Shown: positions 35,424-44,740 of the stretch, piece after piece | How positions within the stretch are numbered: the stretch's first letter is position 1 | How the letters are laid out: every line of letters starts with the position of its first letter | Source of the DNA: Breznakibacter sp047600785 | GTDB taxonomy: Bacteria; Bacteroidota; Bacteroidia; Bacteroidales; Marinilabiliaceae | NCBI GenBank assembly: GCA_047600785.1 | Contig: JASGKH010000002.1 | Coordinates: 1,488,001 to 1,552,000, forward strand | DNA: 64,000 nucleotides | Direction: 5' to 3' | Translations under genes and position numbers: made by a program | Notes under the pieces: generated by a model | Seen by the model: only the letters and a program-made list of their open reading frames with translations | Told to the model about the DNA's origin: nothing | The model's database searches: none

Positions 35424-36179
35424 ATGGCTGCGATAAGATGTATAATCGTTGACGACGAGTACCCTGCCAGGTTATTGTTACAAGACTTTATCGGCAAACT
35501 CCCCAACCTTGAGCTTCGCGGATCGTTCAAATCACCCATCGAGGCAATGCCCATTGTCCAACAAGGTGGAATCGACCTAATGTTTTTGGACATACAAATG
35601 CCCGAATTAAACGGGGTCGACTTTATCAAAACTCTTTCGGTAAAGCCGCTGGTCATCTTCACCACCGCATATATGGAATACGCCATCGAAGGGTATCAAC
35701 TTGACGTGGTCGACTATCTGCTGAAACCATTTTCGTTCGACAGATTTTTGAAAAGCGTAAACAAAGCCGCCGACCGCTTAAACAAGCACGCTCCGGTCCC
35801 ACAACTACCAGAACGCGATGAAACTACTACTCCCAACGTAATAAAGGAAGAAGAAAAAGGATTCATTGCCATTAAAGCCGACCACAAAATACATCGTGTA
35901 AAGCACGAAAACATCATCTACATTGAAGGCTTGCGTGAATATGTCACATTTTTTTGCAAACAGGAGAAAATCATCACATTGGAATCACTCCGAAACCTAG
36001 AAACCATTCTTCCGACAAAACAATTTATAAGGGTACACAAATCGTACATCGTAAACATCCACTTGGTAAAATCACTTTATGGCAATCAATTGGTCATGGA
36101 GAACACGAACCAAATCATTCCCATTGGGAAATCGTACCGCGATGAGGTCCAACAAAGGCTTTTTGACAATACTTTATAG
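35424..36179 (+). CDS. LytTR-family response regulator
   Basis: The 251-residue protein has a receiver domain (IIVDDEYPARLLL; phospho-acceptor Asp in LMFLDIQMPELNG; DYLLKPFSFDRFL) and a LytTR domain from about residue 145, with FIRVHKSYIVNIHLVKSLYG and the ending IIPIGKSYRDEVQ. It is intact and follows the frameshifted kinase gene by 16 bases. If the kinase is truly broken, this regulator would lack its cognate partner. A terminator follows. Confidence 0.94.
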   Translation: MAAIRCIIVDDEYPARLLLQDFIGKLPNLELRGSFKSPIEAMPIVQQGGIDLMFLDIQMPELNGVDFIKTLSVKPLVIFTTAYMEYAIEGYQLDVVDYLLKPFSFDRFLKSVNKAADRLNKHAPVPQLPERDETTTPNVIKEEEKGFIAIKADHKIHRVKHENIIYIEGLREYVTFFCKQEKIITLESLRNLETILPTKQFIRVHKSYIVNIHLVKSLYGNQLVMENTNQIIPIGKSYRDEVQQRLFDNTL

Positions 36180-36201
36180 CAAGTAAATTATTTTTCATCT
36201 T

Positions 36202-36243
36202 CACCATTGTATTGGTTTGCGAGCCTTTACAATGGTGTTTTTT
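36202..36243 (+). terminator. Terminator after the LytTR regulator
   Basis: CACCATTGTA (36202-36211) pairs perfectly with TACAATGGTG (36228-36237), followed by six T residues. It begins 22 bases after the stop. Confidence 0.82.
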
Positions 36244-36301
36244 ATTTGCCAAAATTTCAAATGATAGAACTAACAAAAATGCTGGTAAATTATAAAAACA
36301 A

Positions 36302-36338
36302 AAGCCGCCCTCCGGAGTTTGATCCGGAAAGGCGGCTT
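36302..36338 (-). terminator. Terminator of the DUF4907/kelch operon
   Basis: AAGCCGCC and GGCGGCTT (36302-36309, 36331-36338) form the outer stem, and TCCGGA/TCCGG an inner one. Read on the minus strand the outer stem is followed by TTGTTTTTAT. It lies 29 bases after the DUF4907 stop. Confidence 0.8.
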
Positions 36339-36366
36339 AACGGGAAATAATCCCATCACCACTAAC

Positions 36367-36726
36367 CTATTCTTTTAAATCGTCAATATCGATTCCGATT
36401 TGTTTCAACTCATCTTTTGTCATCATAGGTACTTCACCCTTCATTATCTTCCCTAAAACTAATTCTCCGGCTTTTAAGGCTGATTGCGAATCCCTAAACG
36501 AATGTTTACCTTCTATGGATGGTATATATTCTTGATAGATGTATACTTTTCCATTAATGGATATTTGGTAACCGTACCCGTTGGACAACTTAACGGCAGT
36601 AACCGCATATTCCTGTGAAGATTCGTGCTTCTGAAAGTAGTAAACGGCTAACGCGCCAATCGCAATCACCAGTGCCACGACATAAAACCAAATCACTTTT
36701 TTTTGAGTCCGATCAATCGTCGTCAT
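36367..36726 (-). CDS. DUF4907-like small membrane-anchored protein
   Basis: The 119-residue protein has one amino-terminal membrane segment (VIWFYVVALVIAIGALAVYYF) and a soluble extracytoplasmic part (VKLSNGYGYQISINGKVYIY; GKHSFRDSQSALKAGELVLG) that resembles the DUF4907 family of Bacteroidota. Its start at 36726 overlaps the end of the kelch gene by 14 bases, so the two are coupled; a start three codons upstream-plus (36738) is also possible. Function is not established. Confidence 0.75.
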   Translation of the reverse strand: MTTIDRTQKKVIWFYVVALVIAIGALAVYYFQKHESSQEYAVTAVKLSNGYGYQISINGKVYIYQEYIPSIEGKHSFRDSQSALKAGELVLGKIMKGEVPMMTKDELKQIGIDIDDLKE

Positions 36727-37720
36727 TTTGTTCGTCATTGGGATGGAATGACCATACATCGTCGAAATAATAACCTGAGCTACGGCCAGTGGCCACATAA
36801 CCTTGATCATTTATCGAAAATCCTACTGCACTCAAACGCGGAGATCCTTCAAAATTTGATTTCTCAACCCACAAATCGGTGGTTGGATTATACTCCCAGG
36901 TCCTATAGCCTGCCGAACCAGCACCGCCCGTGGCCACGTAACCACGTCCTCCCATTGTAAATGAAACAGCTCCAGAACAAACAATCTCATAATCATCATC
37001 ATAACTCTCATCGCTCACATCAGCAATCTTTCTTTTTTCCGTCCATTTGTCAGTTTCTGGATTATACTCCCAAAAATCTTTAAGATAGGTTCCGTTGTTT
37101 ACACCCGTCACCACATATCCTTTGTCGTTCAGTACAAATGCTACTGCATCGCGTCTTTTGGTACTTATATTGGCTATATCGCTCCACTCGCCTGACGATG
37201 GGTCATACTTATAAAAATCCAATTTTGTGTTCCCATCATAACCTGTGCCTACATACCCATACTCCCCTATCGAGAATGCAACAGCCGATATGCGTGCAGA
37301 ACCTTTAAAATCATTTATTTGTGTCCATGTATTTAACTCCGGATCATATTCATAAAAGTCGCTCAATCTGGTATCCTTATAATTAGCGCCACATCCCACA
37401 TAGCCTTTGCCATTAACAGAAAAAGCCACTGCCATATAGCGTGCCTCCCCCGGAAAGTTGCTTATCTCACTCCATGAATTTCCATCATACCTGTAGAAAT
37501 CGGAAAAACAAACTTTTTCATCCGTATTCTTTCCTGTTCCCACGTAGGCGTAATTACCTATCGTAAAAACAACTGCCCCAAAACGAGAAGTTTCAGGAAA
37601 ATCTCCTATGCTTACCCAGTTACCCACCAAATCATCATCATCATCACTGGAACACGCAGTAAAGCTTCCCAAACCAATTGTAAAAGAAAGGACTATCAAC
37701 CATTTTGAAATCTTAATCAT
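36713..37720 (-). CDS. Kelch-repeat lipoprotein
   Basis: The 335-residue product has a lipoprotein signal (IGLGSFTACSS) and then about six kelch repeats, each with a G-x-YVGTG or GYV-TG strand and a W near the end (for example GKGYVGCGANYKDTRLSDFY, then YDPELNTWTQI). Together they should form a beta-propeller outside the cell. It is the first gene of a two-gene minus-strand operon and is divergent from a DUF4270 lipoprotein. I recall kelch, DUF4907 and DUF4270 genes occurring together in Bacteroidota; no common function is proven. Confidence 0.88.
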   Translation of the reverse strand: MIKISKWLIVLSFTIGLGSFTACSSDDDDDLVGNWVSIGDFPETSRFGAVVFTIGNYAYVGTGKNTDEKVCFSDFYRYDGNSWSEISNFPGEARYMAVAFSVNGKGYVGCGANYKDTRLSDFYEYDPELNTWTQINDFKGSARISAVAFSIGEYGYVGTGYDGNTKLDFYKYDPSSGEWSDIANISTKRRDAVAFVLNDKGYVVTGVNNGTYLKDFWEYNPETDKWTEKRKIADVSDESYDDDYEIVCSGAVSFTMGGRGYVATGGAGSAGYRTWEYNPTTDLWVEKSNFEGSPRLSAVGFSINDQGYVATGRSSGYYFDDVWSFHPNDEQNDDD

Positions 37721-37751
37721 AATTCAAGTAGTTTTTTGGAATTTGAATGAC

Positions 37752-37781
37752 CAAAGCTAAACGAACGTCAAGCCACCCAAA
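37752..37781 (-). promoter_or_regulatory. Promoter of the kelch/DUF4907 operon
   Basis: On the minus strand TTTG (37778-37781) is followed after 18 bases by TAGCTTTG (37752-37759), a full match to the Bacteroidota consensus. The start codon is about 32 bases past the -7 box. Confidence 0.62.
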
Positions 37782-37987
37782 AATCTTTTCAACCAACGCA
37801 CAAATGATAAGCACCTACCCCAATCTATCTTCAACAAAAGTGAAGAAACAAAGGTTGAACAGCCGTTTTTACTCAACAACCAATCTAAAACGACAGTAAT
37901 TGAGCAAAATGGCTTATTCATTGAATAAAATTCGGCCATTGATGGAAAAAAAGTTTATTTGCCCGAATGTTTTAACCAAAAACGCAT

Positions 37988-39334
37988 ATGAAATATCGGA
38001 AACGTAACGCTTCAATAATAAAAACGTTGAGCCTCGTAGGGGTGATCAGTGCCTTTTTCTCGTGCAGCGACGATAATTTCTCCATAGGGAAAGAATTTAT
38101 CCGATCCAACGTATACACCGAACTCATCGATACTGTCACGTTAAGGCTTTCCACATTCAGGCCCAACAGTATCCAGACATCGGGAAAAAGTGTGTCCTTG
38201 ATAGGAAATTATTTCCATTCGGGATTAGGACAGGTTACAACAACCACGTACGTGGATTATTCAAACCAGAATTTAAGTGACGTAGGCCTGTACGAAGAAT
38301 ATGATTCCTTAACATTGGTAATGCAATATTCTGGGTATTGCGAAGGTGATACAATAGTTCCTTTCTCGTTCCACGTCCATCGATTGGCCGACAACATTGA
38401 GCCGCTGGACGAGGACAATGACGTAGATGTGTATTACAACAACACAAATTTTGCATACGACACGGCTCCTTTGGCTTCGTTTACAATCATCCCGCGCCCT
38501 AACATGGGAGAAAAACTAATCCTGCGCATGCCCGATGAACTTGGGAACGAACTATGGAATCTGGCCCTTGACGATGATTTGAGCGAGGATGACTTTTTAA
38601 GCGCGTTTAAAGGGTTTGCGATCAAAGCCGATCCTTCGGCCAACACAGTCCTTGCCTTTAATGTTACCGACACCACTAGTCTGGCATTAAAGCTTTATTC
38701 GCACGTTATAAATGACGAAAGAGAAGTGGTAGTCCGTCAAATCGGGATAAAAAGTACATCCACCCAGTTCAACAACATCACCAGCGATTTAAGTGAAATA
38801 CCAGTATTAAAAACCTTGTCGGAAGAAAACCGGTGGATACCAGAATATCAAACCGATGCGGTCTCTGTAGCCCAAGCTGGAAGCGGGTTCATGGTACGGG
38901 TCGATTTCCCGTATTTATCGTCCCTAAAAGAAGCCACCGCGAACGGGCGTATCGTCAAGGCTTTGCTTATAATCTCGCCCGATATGGGTTATCAATCGCT
39001 CAGTGATTTGCCCGAAACCATTAATATTGGCACTATAGACAAGGTAAATTACGTCGGCAGTTATCTCACGGACAGTTACAGCACTAACTTAACGGGAAAT
39101 CTTTATAAAGATTACGGTTTCAACGAAGGGACATGCTATACGTTTGATGTCACTTCATATATCAATTCGCGAGTGAGCGAAGATGTGATCCTCCCAGATC
39201 AGGGTTTGTTCTTGACCATCCCTACCGATTATTATTACACCTCGGTCAAAACATTATTTGTAGGCGGTTATACCAATTCAAAATACAAATCGCGCATCCA
39301 AGTTTATTATTACAACTACGATATTATAAAATAA
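37988..39334 (+). CDS. DUF4270-family lipoprotein
   Basis: The 448-residue protein has a lipoprotein signal (LSLVGVISAFFSCSDD) and the DUF4270 body, recognised from the early IGKEFIRSNVYTELIDT and the late FDVTSYINSRVSED and GLFLTIPT. The fold looks beta-rich and the protein should be at the outer membrane. An outer-membrane barrel gene follows after six bases, so they form an operon, and the kelch operon diverges from it. Function is unknown. Confidence 0.88.
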   Translation: MKYRKRNASIIKTLSLVGVISAFFSCSDDNFSIGKEFIRSNVYTELIDTVTLRLSTFRPNSIQTSGKSVSLIGNYFHSGLGQVTTTTYVDYSNQNLSDVGLYEEYDSLTLVMQYSGYCEGDTIVPFSFHVHRLADNIEPLDEDNDVDVYYNNTNFAYDTAPLASFTIIPRPNMGEKLILRMPDELGNELWNLALDDDLSEDDFLSAFKGFAIKADPSANTVLAFNVTDTTSLALKLYSHVINDEREVVVRQIGIKSTSTQFNNITSDLSEIPVLKTLSEENRWIPEYQTDAVSVAQAGSGFMVRVDFPYLSSLKEATANGRIVKALLIISPDMGYQSLSDLPETINIGTIDKVNYVGSYLTDSYSTNLTGNLYKDYGFNEGTCYTFDVTSYINSRVSEDVILPDQGLFLTIPTDYYYTSVKTLFVGGYTNSKYKSRIQVYYYNYDIIK

Positions 39335-39340
39335 CCCACA

Positions 39341-40585
39341 ATGAAGCTCGCAAATATATTTTCCTCTTTGATAGTCGCTGGTTCTTTAATATCCACTGCG
39401 GTGACGGCCCAAAACAGTTCATCGCCATATTCGATGTTCGGTTTGGGTTCGTTCAACCAGTCGGGTGACATTAGAAGTGCAGGTATGGGCGGAGCAGGTA
39501 TTGCTTTGGCGTCAAGCTATGGTCCAAACACAACAAACCCAGCTTCATTGTCTTATTTAGACAGCATGCTTTTTTACATCAATATTCAAGCCAAAGGAAA
39601 TTTTGCCAATTACGCCACATCCTCAAAAACACAAAGTACGTTCGATTCTAATTTCGACCAGATATCGTTCGGGTTTAAAGCGGCACGATGGTGGGGTACA
39701 AGCTTTGGTGTTTCTGCTATTTCCCAAAGCAATTACAGTATTTGGTCCGAAAAATACATATTGGGATCATTAAACAAATATGACGTGCTATACGAAGGCG
39801 ACGGAGGTTTGTCGAAAGCCTACTGGAGTAACTCATGGAAAGTTCTCAAGGGGTTGAGCGCAGGATTGAACCTGTCCATAGTATGGGGCAATTTAACGTC
39901 AACCGAAACATCTACATTTACTTATTTGGGAGGTGAATCCATTTCGAACATCAAAACCTATCACCTCAACAATTTTGTGTGGGATGCAGGCTTGCACTAC
40001 CAATTTAAAATGAAGGAAAACAATGTTTCACTAGGAGCCACCTATCAACCCAAAACTGCATTGCTTACCGATTTTTCACAAGAGATTACAGGAAATTCAA
40101 CCTATTATACATCTGACAACTCGGCGTCAGATTATGAACTTCCGGAGACATTTGGGGCAGGTTTAGGTGTTAACGTACTTAAAAAAAGCCTCACGTTTGC
40201 CGCCGACTTTAGGTTAGAACGCTGGTCGAAAGCTTCAAATCCTATAAAATATGCCCAGTTGAACGATGCATACCGCGTGGCCGCCGGTGTGGAATACCAA
40301 CCACAGAAAAACATGTACCGATCGATATTCAACCGTATGATGTACCGAGCAGGAGCATTTATGGGGGACACTTATCTGACCATCAATGGACAAACCATTT
40401 TCCAACAAGGCTTTAGCGCTGGACTGGGCATTCCGTTGCGTCAACGAAGAAACTATATCAATCTGTCTTACCAATACTCCATATCCGGAACTAAAAAGGC
40501 CGGATTAATCGAAGAAACCAACCATGCATTTAAAATTGGCTTGTCGTTATCGGAAAATTGGTTCTTTAAATCGACATTTGAGTAA
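39341..40585 (+). CDS. FadL/PorV-like outer-membrane beta-barrel protein
   Basis: The 414-residue product has a signal peptide (IVAGSLISTAVTAQ) and the early FadL-family block RSAGMGGAGIALASSYGPNT followed by NPASLSYLDS, then an even succession of amphipathic strands to the aromatic end (SENWFFKSTFE). Relatives are hydrophobic-compound channels or, as PorV, type IX secretion partners; which applies here cannot be told. It follows the DUF4270 gene by six bases. Confidence 0.83.
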   Translation: MKLANIFSSLIVAGSLISTAVTAQNSSSPYSMFGLGSFNQSGDIRSAGMGGAGIALASSYGPNTTNPASLSYLDSMLFYINIQAKGNFANYATSSKTQSTFDSNFDQISFGFKAARWWGTSFGVSAISQSNYSIWSEKYILGSLNKYDVLYEGDGGLSKAYWSNSWKVLKGLSAGLNLSIVWGNLTSTETSTFTYLGGESISNIKTYHLNNFVWDAGLHYQFKMKENNVSLGATYQPKTALLTDFSQEITGNSTYYTSDNSASDYELPETFGAGLGVNVLKKSLTFAADFRLERWSKASNPIKYAQLNDAYRVAAGVEYQPQKNMYRSIFNRMMYRAGAFMGDTYLTINGQTIFQQGFSAGLGIPLRQRRNYINLSYQYSISGTKKAGLIEETNHAFKIGLSLSENWFFKSTFE

Positions 40586-40622
40586 TGATTAATCTGGCAT
40601 AAATTTATTCTACCGGACTGAA

Positions 40623-40660
40623 AAATAAAAAAGCGATCATGAACGATCGCTTTTTTATTT
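40623..40660 (+). terminator. Bidirectional terminator between convergent genes
   Basis: A perfect 16-bp inverted repeat (40623-40638 with 40645-40660; inner GCGATC/GATCGC) surrounds ATGAAC. A runs on the left and T runs on the right make it functional both ways. Confidence 0.93.
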
Positions 40661-40681
40661 CAACTCAAACGAATTAATAAC

Positions 40682-41746
40682 TCAATAACGCCACTCCTTA
40701 GCTGCCTGGTACATGGCAATCACATTTTCAACAGGAGTCTCTACTTTCAATTTATGCGATGGTCCCAGGAAAAATCCACCTTCCGGAGCCATCACATCCA
40801 AAAGTTCTTTAACCCCTTCCTTCACTTTTTCTGGTGTCCCCTGACGCAAAAGTACCTCTTCGTCCAATGCTCCCGAAAAACAAATCAATTTACCAAAATC
40901 ATGCTTCAAACCTTCAGGCAACATTCCGGTTGCATGGGTCTGGATCGGGTCCAACACGTCAGCCCCAAGCGAAATAAATTCAGGCAATAGTTTTCGAACA
41001 CTACCACCGCTGTGCATGTAAAAATGGGCCCCATTTTTGTGCGGAGTCGCCAGAAAACGTTCAAAAGCAGGCTTGCACAAGTATTCCCAATGATCGGCGC
41101 CGATCATTAACCCGTCCTTGCTACCAAAGTTGTCGGCAATACGAAAAAAGTCGATGCGATTGCCCGCCACATCAAACATAGCATTGACGAAACTTTCGTA
41201 AAACTCAGTGATCTTAAGGGTCAACGCATTAAAAAAACGGGGATGGTAAACCATTACGTCCAAAAAAGATTCACGGCCAAGCAGTCGTTGTACAATCCTG
41301 AAAAGTCCGGGCGATGAGTAACCCGGCGCATTCATAATGGCGTAATCCTTATACTTCTCGAGTTGGGGGTCCAACGAACTAAAATCAAACAAATTTAGCG
41401 TTGGCCAGGGATACTTTTCAAGAACCGCAATATCGGTAACTCCTTCCAAAGGGAAATGAGTGGCTTCCCAAAATTCAAATTCTCCCTTTTTCACCCGTGA
41501 ATAACCAACGCCCCAAATATCCTTTTTGGCTTTCTTATGCTTGTCGACCAACGCAGGTCCCACATATTTTGGTTCAACCCATCTAAAATCTACCTCCAAG
41601 TACTCTAAAAGCTCATCTCTTGTTTTTAAACCCAATTTTGACATCATTTTTTCGCCAAACTCAGGTACGTCCCAATAAAAAAGCGGCACTCGATCGGGAA
41701 CTCCTTCCCTGCTCAGAGCCATTAAAACACGCTCTTTGTGGTTCAT
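40682..41746 (-). CDS. Uroporphyrinogen decarboxylase-superfamily protein (not HemE)
   Basis: The 354-residue protein starts MNHKERVLMALSREGVPDRV, typical of the URO-D superfamily members related to corrinoid:thiol methyltransferases. A later block (YMHSGGSVRKLLPEFISLG and ADVLDPIQ) aligns to the zinc-binding region, but where methyltransferases have His-x-Cys this one has His-Ser. The end GPSHKLKVETPVENVIAMYQ is common in the branch. No corrinoid protein is adjacent. It is therefore a superfamily member of unknown reaction, possibly not a methyl-cobamide enzyme. The frame is open to 41821; the ATG at 41746 fits the family. Confidence 0.82.
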   Translation of the reverse strand: MNHKERVLMALSREGVPDRVPLFYWDVPEFGEKMMSKLGLKTRDELLEYLEVDFRWVEPKYVGPALVDKHKKAKKDIWGVGYSRVKKGEFEFWEATHFPLEGVTDIAVLEKYPWPTLNLFDFSSLDPQLEKYKDYAIMNAPGYSSPGLFRIVQRLLGRESFLDVMVYHPRFFNALTLKITEFYESFVNAMFDVAGNRIDFFRIADNFGSKDGLMIGADHWEYLCKPAFERFLATPHKNGAHFYMHSGGSVRKLLPEFISLGADVLDPIQTHATGMLPEGLKHDFGKLICFSGALDEEVLLRQGTPEKVKEGVKELLDVMAPEGGFFLGPSHKLKVETPVENVIAMYQAAKEWRY

Positions 41747-41968
41747 AATGACATTTTTTATTACTAATTCAAAAAGACATAACCATTCCTTCCTTGAATA
41801 AGGCTCATGCAAAACCACCATAAAAAACTAACGGTCATGCACTTGTCACAATCTAATAAGTTGTAAAAAAATCCCTAGAAGTTCCAAAAACCACCCGAAT
41901 TTAGAAATAATGCATTTAAAAACAAATTTTCAGTCCTTTTAACCTGAAACTCACGGATTAAATACAAA

Positions 41969-42718
41969 TCAATTATTTGATAACTTCCTCTGTTTCACGG
42001 CTTCAAATAATAGGATCCCTGCGGCCACCGACACGTTCAACGATTCAATTTTCCCTTGCAAAGGAATTTTACAGTTTACACTGGCCGAACGTAATATTTG
42101 TGATGTGATACCGGTGTCTTCAGCTCCCATGACCAATGCCATCGGGCCATCCAATTGACATGTATAATAATCCTGTGCGCCTTTTTCAGTGGCACACACA
42201 ATGGACAATCCACTATTTTTCAAATACATAACTGCCTGCCAAAGATTCTTGACCCGGCAAACAGGTATTTCAAGCAAAGCCCCGGCAGACGTTTTTATCG
42301 CATCGGCATTAACCACCGCTGATCCTTTTTCAGGCACCACAATGGCGTGTGCACCGGCACAGGCGGCAGATCGCGCTATGGCTCCCAGATTACGTACGTC
42401 GGTAATGCCGTCAAGGATGACCAAAAGCGGGACCTCGCCTTTCTCAAATACCGAAATCAACGTGTTCTCCAACGATTGGTACTCGATGGCCGAAATAAAA
42501 GCCAACGCCCCCTGGTGGTTTTTCCGCGTGATACGGTTTATACGTTCAATGGGAACGGTTTGGCTTGGTATCCCGCGTTCTTTGATTAAATCGGTCAATT
42601 CTTTTGAGAGATCGCCCATCAAGCCTTTCTTCAACAAAATCTTTTCAATCTCCTTTCCTGCGTGGATGGCTTCGAGGACTGCCCTAATCCCAAACACGTA
42701 ATTACTGGCCTCTGACAT
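41969..42718 (-). CDS. rlmB: 23S rRNA 2'-O-methyltransferase, TrmH/SpoU family (RlmB-like)
   Basis: The 249-residue SpoU-family enzyme has an amino substrate-binding part (YVFGIRAVLEAIHAGKEIEK) and the deep-knot SAM-binding core: LDGITDVRNLGAIARSA (motif 1), LVMGAEDTGI (motif 2) and IPLQGKIESLNVSVAAGILL (motif 3). The amino part and length fit RlmB, which methylates G2251 of 23S rRNA, better than TrmH. It starts 14 bases after the stop of the ABC-F gene and is probably co-transcribed with it. Confidence 0.9.
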   Translation of the reverse strand: MSEASNYVFGIRAVLEAIHAGKEIEKILLKKGLMGDLSKELTDLIKERGIPSQTVPIERINRITRKNHQGALAFISAIEYQSLENTLISVFEKGEVPLLVILDGITDVRNLGAIARSAACAGAHAIVVPEKGSAVVNADAIKTSAGALLEIPVCRVKNLWQAVMYLKNSGLSIVCATEKGAQDYYTCQLDGPMALVMGAEDTGITSQILRSASVNCKIPLQGKIESLNVSVAAGILLFEAVKQRKLSNN

Positions 42719-42732
42719 ATAATTTATCAATA

Positions 42733-44679
42733 TTAATTCATATTATTTTTCATATCTTCCATTTCCTCCAGTTCCATTGTAAATACTTCCCACTGTTCCA
42801 TGGCCTCGGCAAGTTTCTTCTGCAATTGTCCGTAATCGGCAAACAGTTGCGTATTTCCTGTACTTTCCACATCACTCAGCCGGTTATGCATCGCATCGAT
42901 ATCCCGTTCCAGCCTAGTAATCAAAGCTTCGGCATCCGACACATTTTTCTGGGCTTTTTTCAGTCTTTTGGAAAACTCTTTTCGCTCTTCAAAGTCCACT
43001 TTTCCGACCGAACTATCCGCCTTTTCTTTGCCGGATGGTTGCGATGCTTGTTTTTCCAGATCATTTAACGATTCCATTTTCTTTCTTACCAAAAAATCGA
43101 AGATGGATCCTAAATGCGTCTTTATCTGCTTGTTTCGAAATTCATAAAGCTTATTGGTTAAGCCGTCAAGAAATTCCCGATCGTGCGATACCACGATTAC
43201 CGTCCCGTCAAAATCGGCTAGAGCTTGTTTTAACAGTTCCTTCGAACGCATGTCAAGGTGGTTGGTCGGCTCGTCCAATATCAACAGGTTGGCCGGTCTT
43301 AGAAGCATAAGCACCATGGCCAAACGGTTCTTTTCGCCTCCCGACAATACGGATACTTTCTTATCCACGTCCTCGCCACTAAAAAGGAAGGCTCCCAAAA
43401 GATCACGGATCTTGGTGCGGATATCGCCCACCGCCACACGATCGACCGTTTCGAGCACCGAGAGGTTCCCGTCTAAACGCTCGGCCTGGTTTTGCGCAAA
43501 GTACCCGATCTCTACCTGATGGCCAATCTTTAACTCTCCTTCAAAATCGATTTCATTCATGATAATTCGTGACAAGGTAGTTTTCCCTTCGCCGTTTCGT
43601 CCCACAAATGCAACTTTTTCACCACGTTCGACCTGGAAATCAATCCCATCAAGCACTAAATGGTCGCCATAACGCTTGGTCACTCGTTTACCCTCCACGA
43701 CAATCGTTCCCGAACGGATTGCGGAAGGAAATTTGATCTTTAAACCTGCCGTATCGATTTCATCAACCTCGATACGGTCAATTTTCCCGAGTTGTTTGAT
43801 ACGTGATTGCACTTGCACCGATTTGGTGGCTTTATAACGAAAACGGTCGATGAACTTCTCCGTATCTTCGATCATCTTTTGTTGGTTGCGGAAAGCCGAC
43901 AATTGTTGCTCGCGTCTTTCGGCTCTCAATTCCACGAATTTATCGTACGATGCTTTGTAGTCGTAAATCTTTCCCAACGAAATTTCAATGGTCCGGGTAG
44001 TGATGTTATTGAGGAATACCTTGTCGTGCGAGATCAATAGCACGGCACCGTTGTACGTCTTTAAAAAGTCTTCGAGCCATTGGATCGACTCAATGTCAAG
44101 GTGGTTGGTCGGTTCATCGAGCAGAAACAAGTCGGGGCGCTTCAACAATATCTTGGCCAACTCAATGCGCATCCGCCACCCACCGCTAAATTCGGAAGTC
44201 ATTCTGTCGAAATCGGAGCGTTCAAAGCCCAATCCCCTCAATGTTAGCTCAATGTAAGATTTATAGTTGGTCCCTCCCAGCAAATCGTAACGTTCATTTA
44301 AATCGCTCAACTGATGGATCAGATGCTGGTATCCGTCCGACTCGTAATCGGCTCTTTCAGCCAACGCGATATTAGTATTACTGATTCTTGCCTCGATCTC
44401 TTTTAGTTCCTCAAAAGCTGTTTCCACCTCTCCAAATACGGTATTTGCATCCACAACGGTCAAGTGTTGGGGCAAATAACCTATTTTTAGGTTATTTGGC
44501 CGCGATACGGAACCATCCGAAGGAAGCATCTGGCCCGCCAATATTTTCAAAAGGGTCGACTTACCAGCTCCGTTTTTTCCTATCAATCCAATGCGATCTT
44601 TTGGATTTATCAAAAACGTGATCCCCGAAAATAGTTCAAACCCACCAAAATCTACCGTTAATTGATTAACAGATAACAT
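42733..44679 (-). CDS. ABC-F family ATPase
   Basis: The 648-residue cytoplasmic protein has two ABC domains and no membrane segment. Walker A motifs are GLIGKNGAGKSTLL and VAFVGRNGEGKTTLS, signature motifs EFSGGWRMRIELA and LSGGEKNRLAM, with DEPTNHLDIES and DEPTNHLDMRS at Walker B. After the second domain comes a coiled-coil tail (ERDIDAMHNRLSDVESTG). ABC-F proteins act on ribosomes, for translation quality or antibiotic protection; the Uup/YdiF-like arrangement suggests a housekeeping role. It follows the LysM gene by 61 bases. Confidence 0.95.
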   Translation of the reverse strand: MLSVNQLTVDFGGFELFSGITFLINPKDRIGLIGKNGAGKSTLLKILAGQMLPSDGSVSRPNNLKIGYLPQHLTVVDANTVFGEVETAFEELKEIEARISNTNIALAERADYESDGYQHLIHQLSDLNERYDLLGGTNYKSYIELTLRGLGFERSDFDRMTSEFSGGWRMRIELAKILLKRPDLFLLDEPTNHLDIESIQWLEDFLKTYNGAVLLISHDKVFLNNITTRTIEISLGKIYDYKASYDKFVELRAERREQQLSAFRNQQKMIEDTEKFIDRFRYKATKSVQVQSRIKQLGKIDRIEVDEIDTAGLKIKFPSAIRSGTIVVEGKRVTKRYGDHLVLDGIDFQVERGEKVAFVGRNGEGKTTLSRIIMNEIDFEGELKIGHQVEIGYFAQNQAERLDGNLSVLETVDRVAVGDIRTKIRDLLGAFLFSGEDVDKKVSVLSGGEKNRLAMVLMLLRPANLLILDEPTNHLDMRSKELLKQALADFDGTVIVVSHDREFLDGLTNKLYEFRNKQIKTHLGSIFDFLVRKKMESLNDLEKQASQPSGKEKADSSVGKVDFEERKEFSKRLKKAQKNVSDAEALITRLERDIDAMHNRLSDVESTGNTQLFADYGQLQKKLAEAMEQWEVFTMELEEMEDMKNNMN

Positions 44680-44740
44680 AAAACAAATCAATATTATTTA
44701 TCTCATTCCTTCATGGATGCTCTACAAAACTTCCACAATG

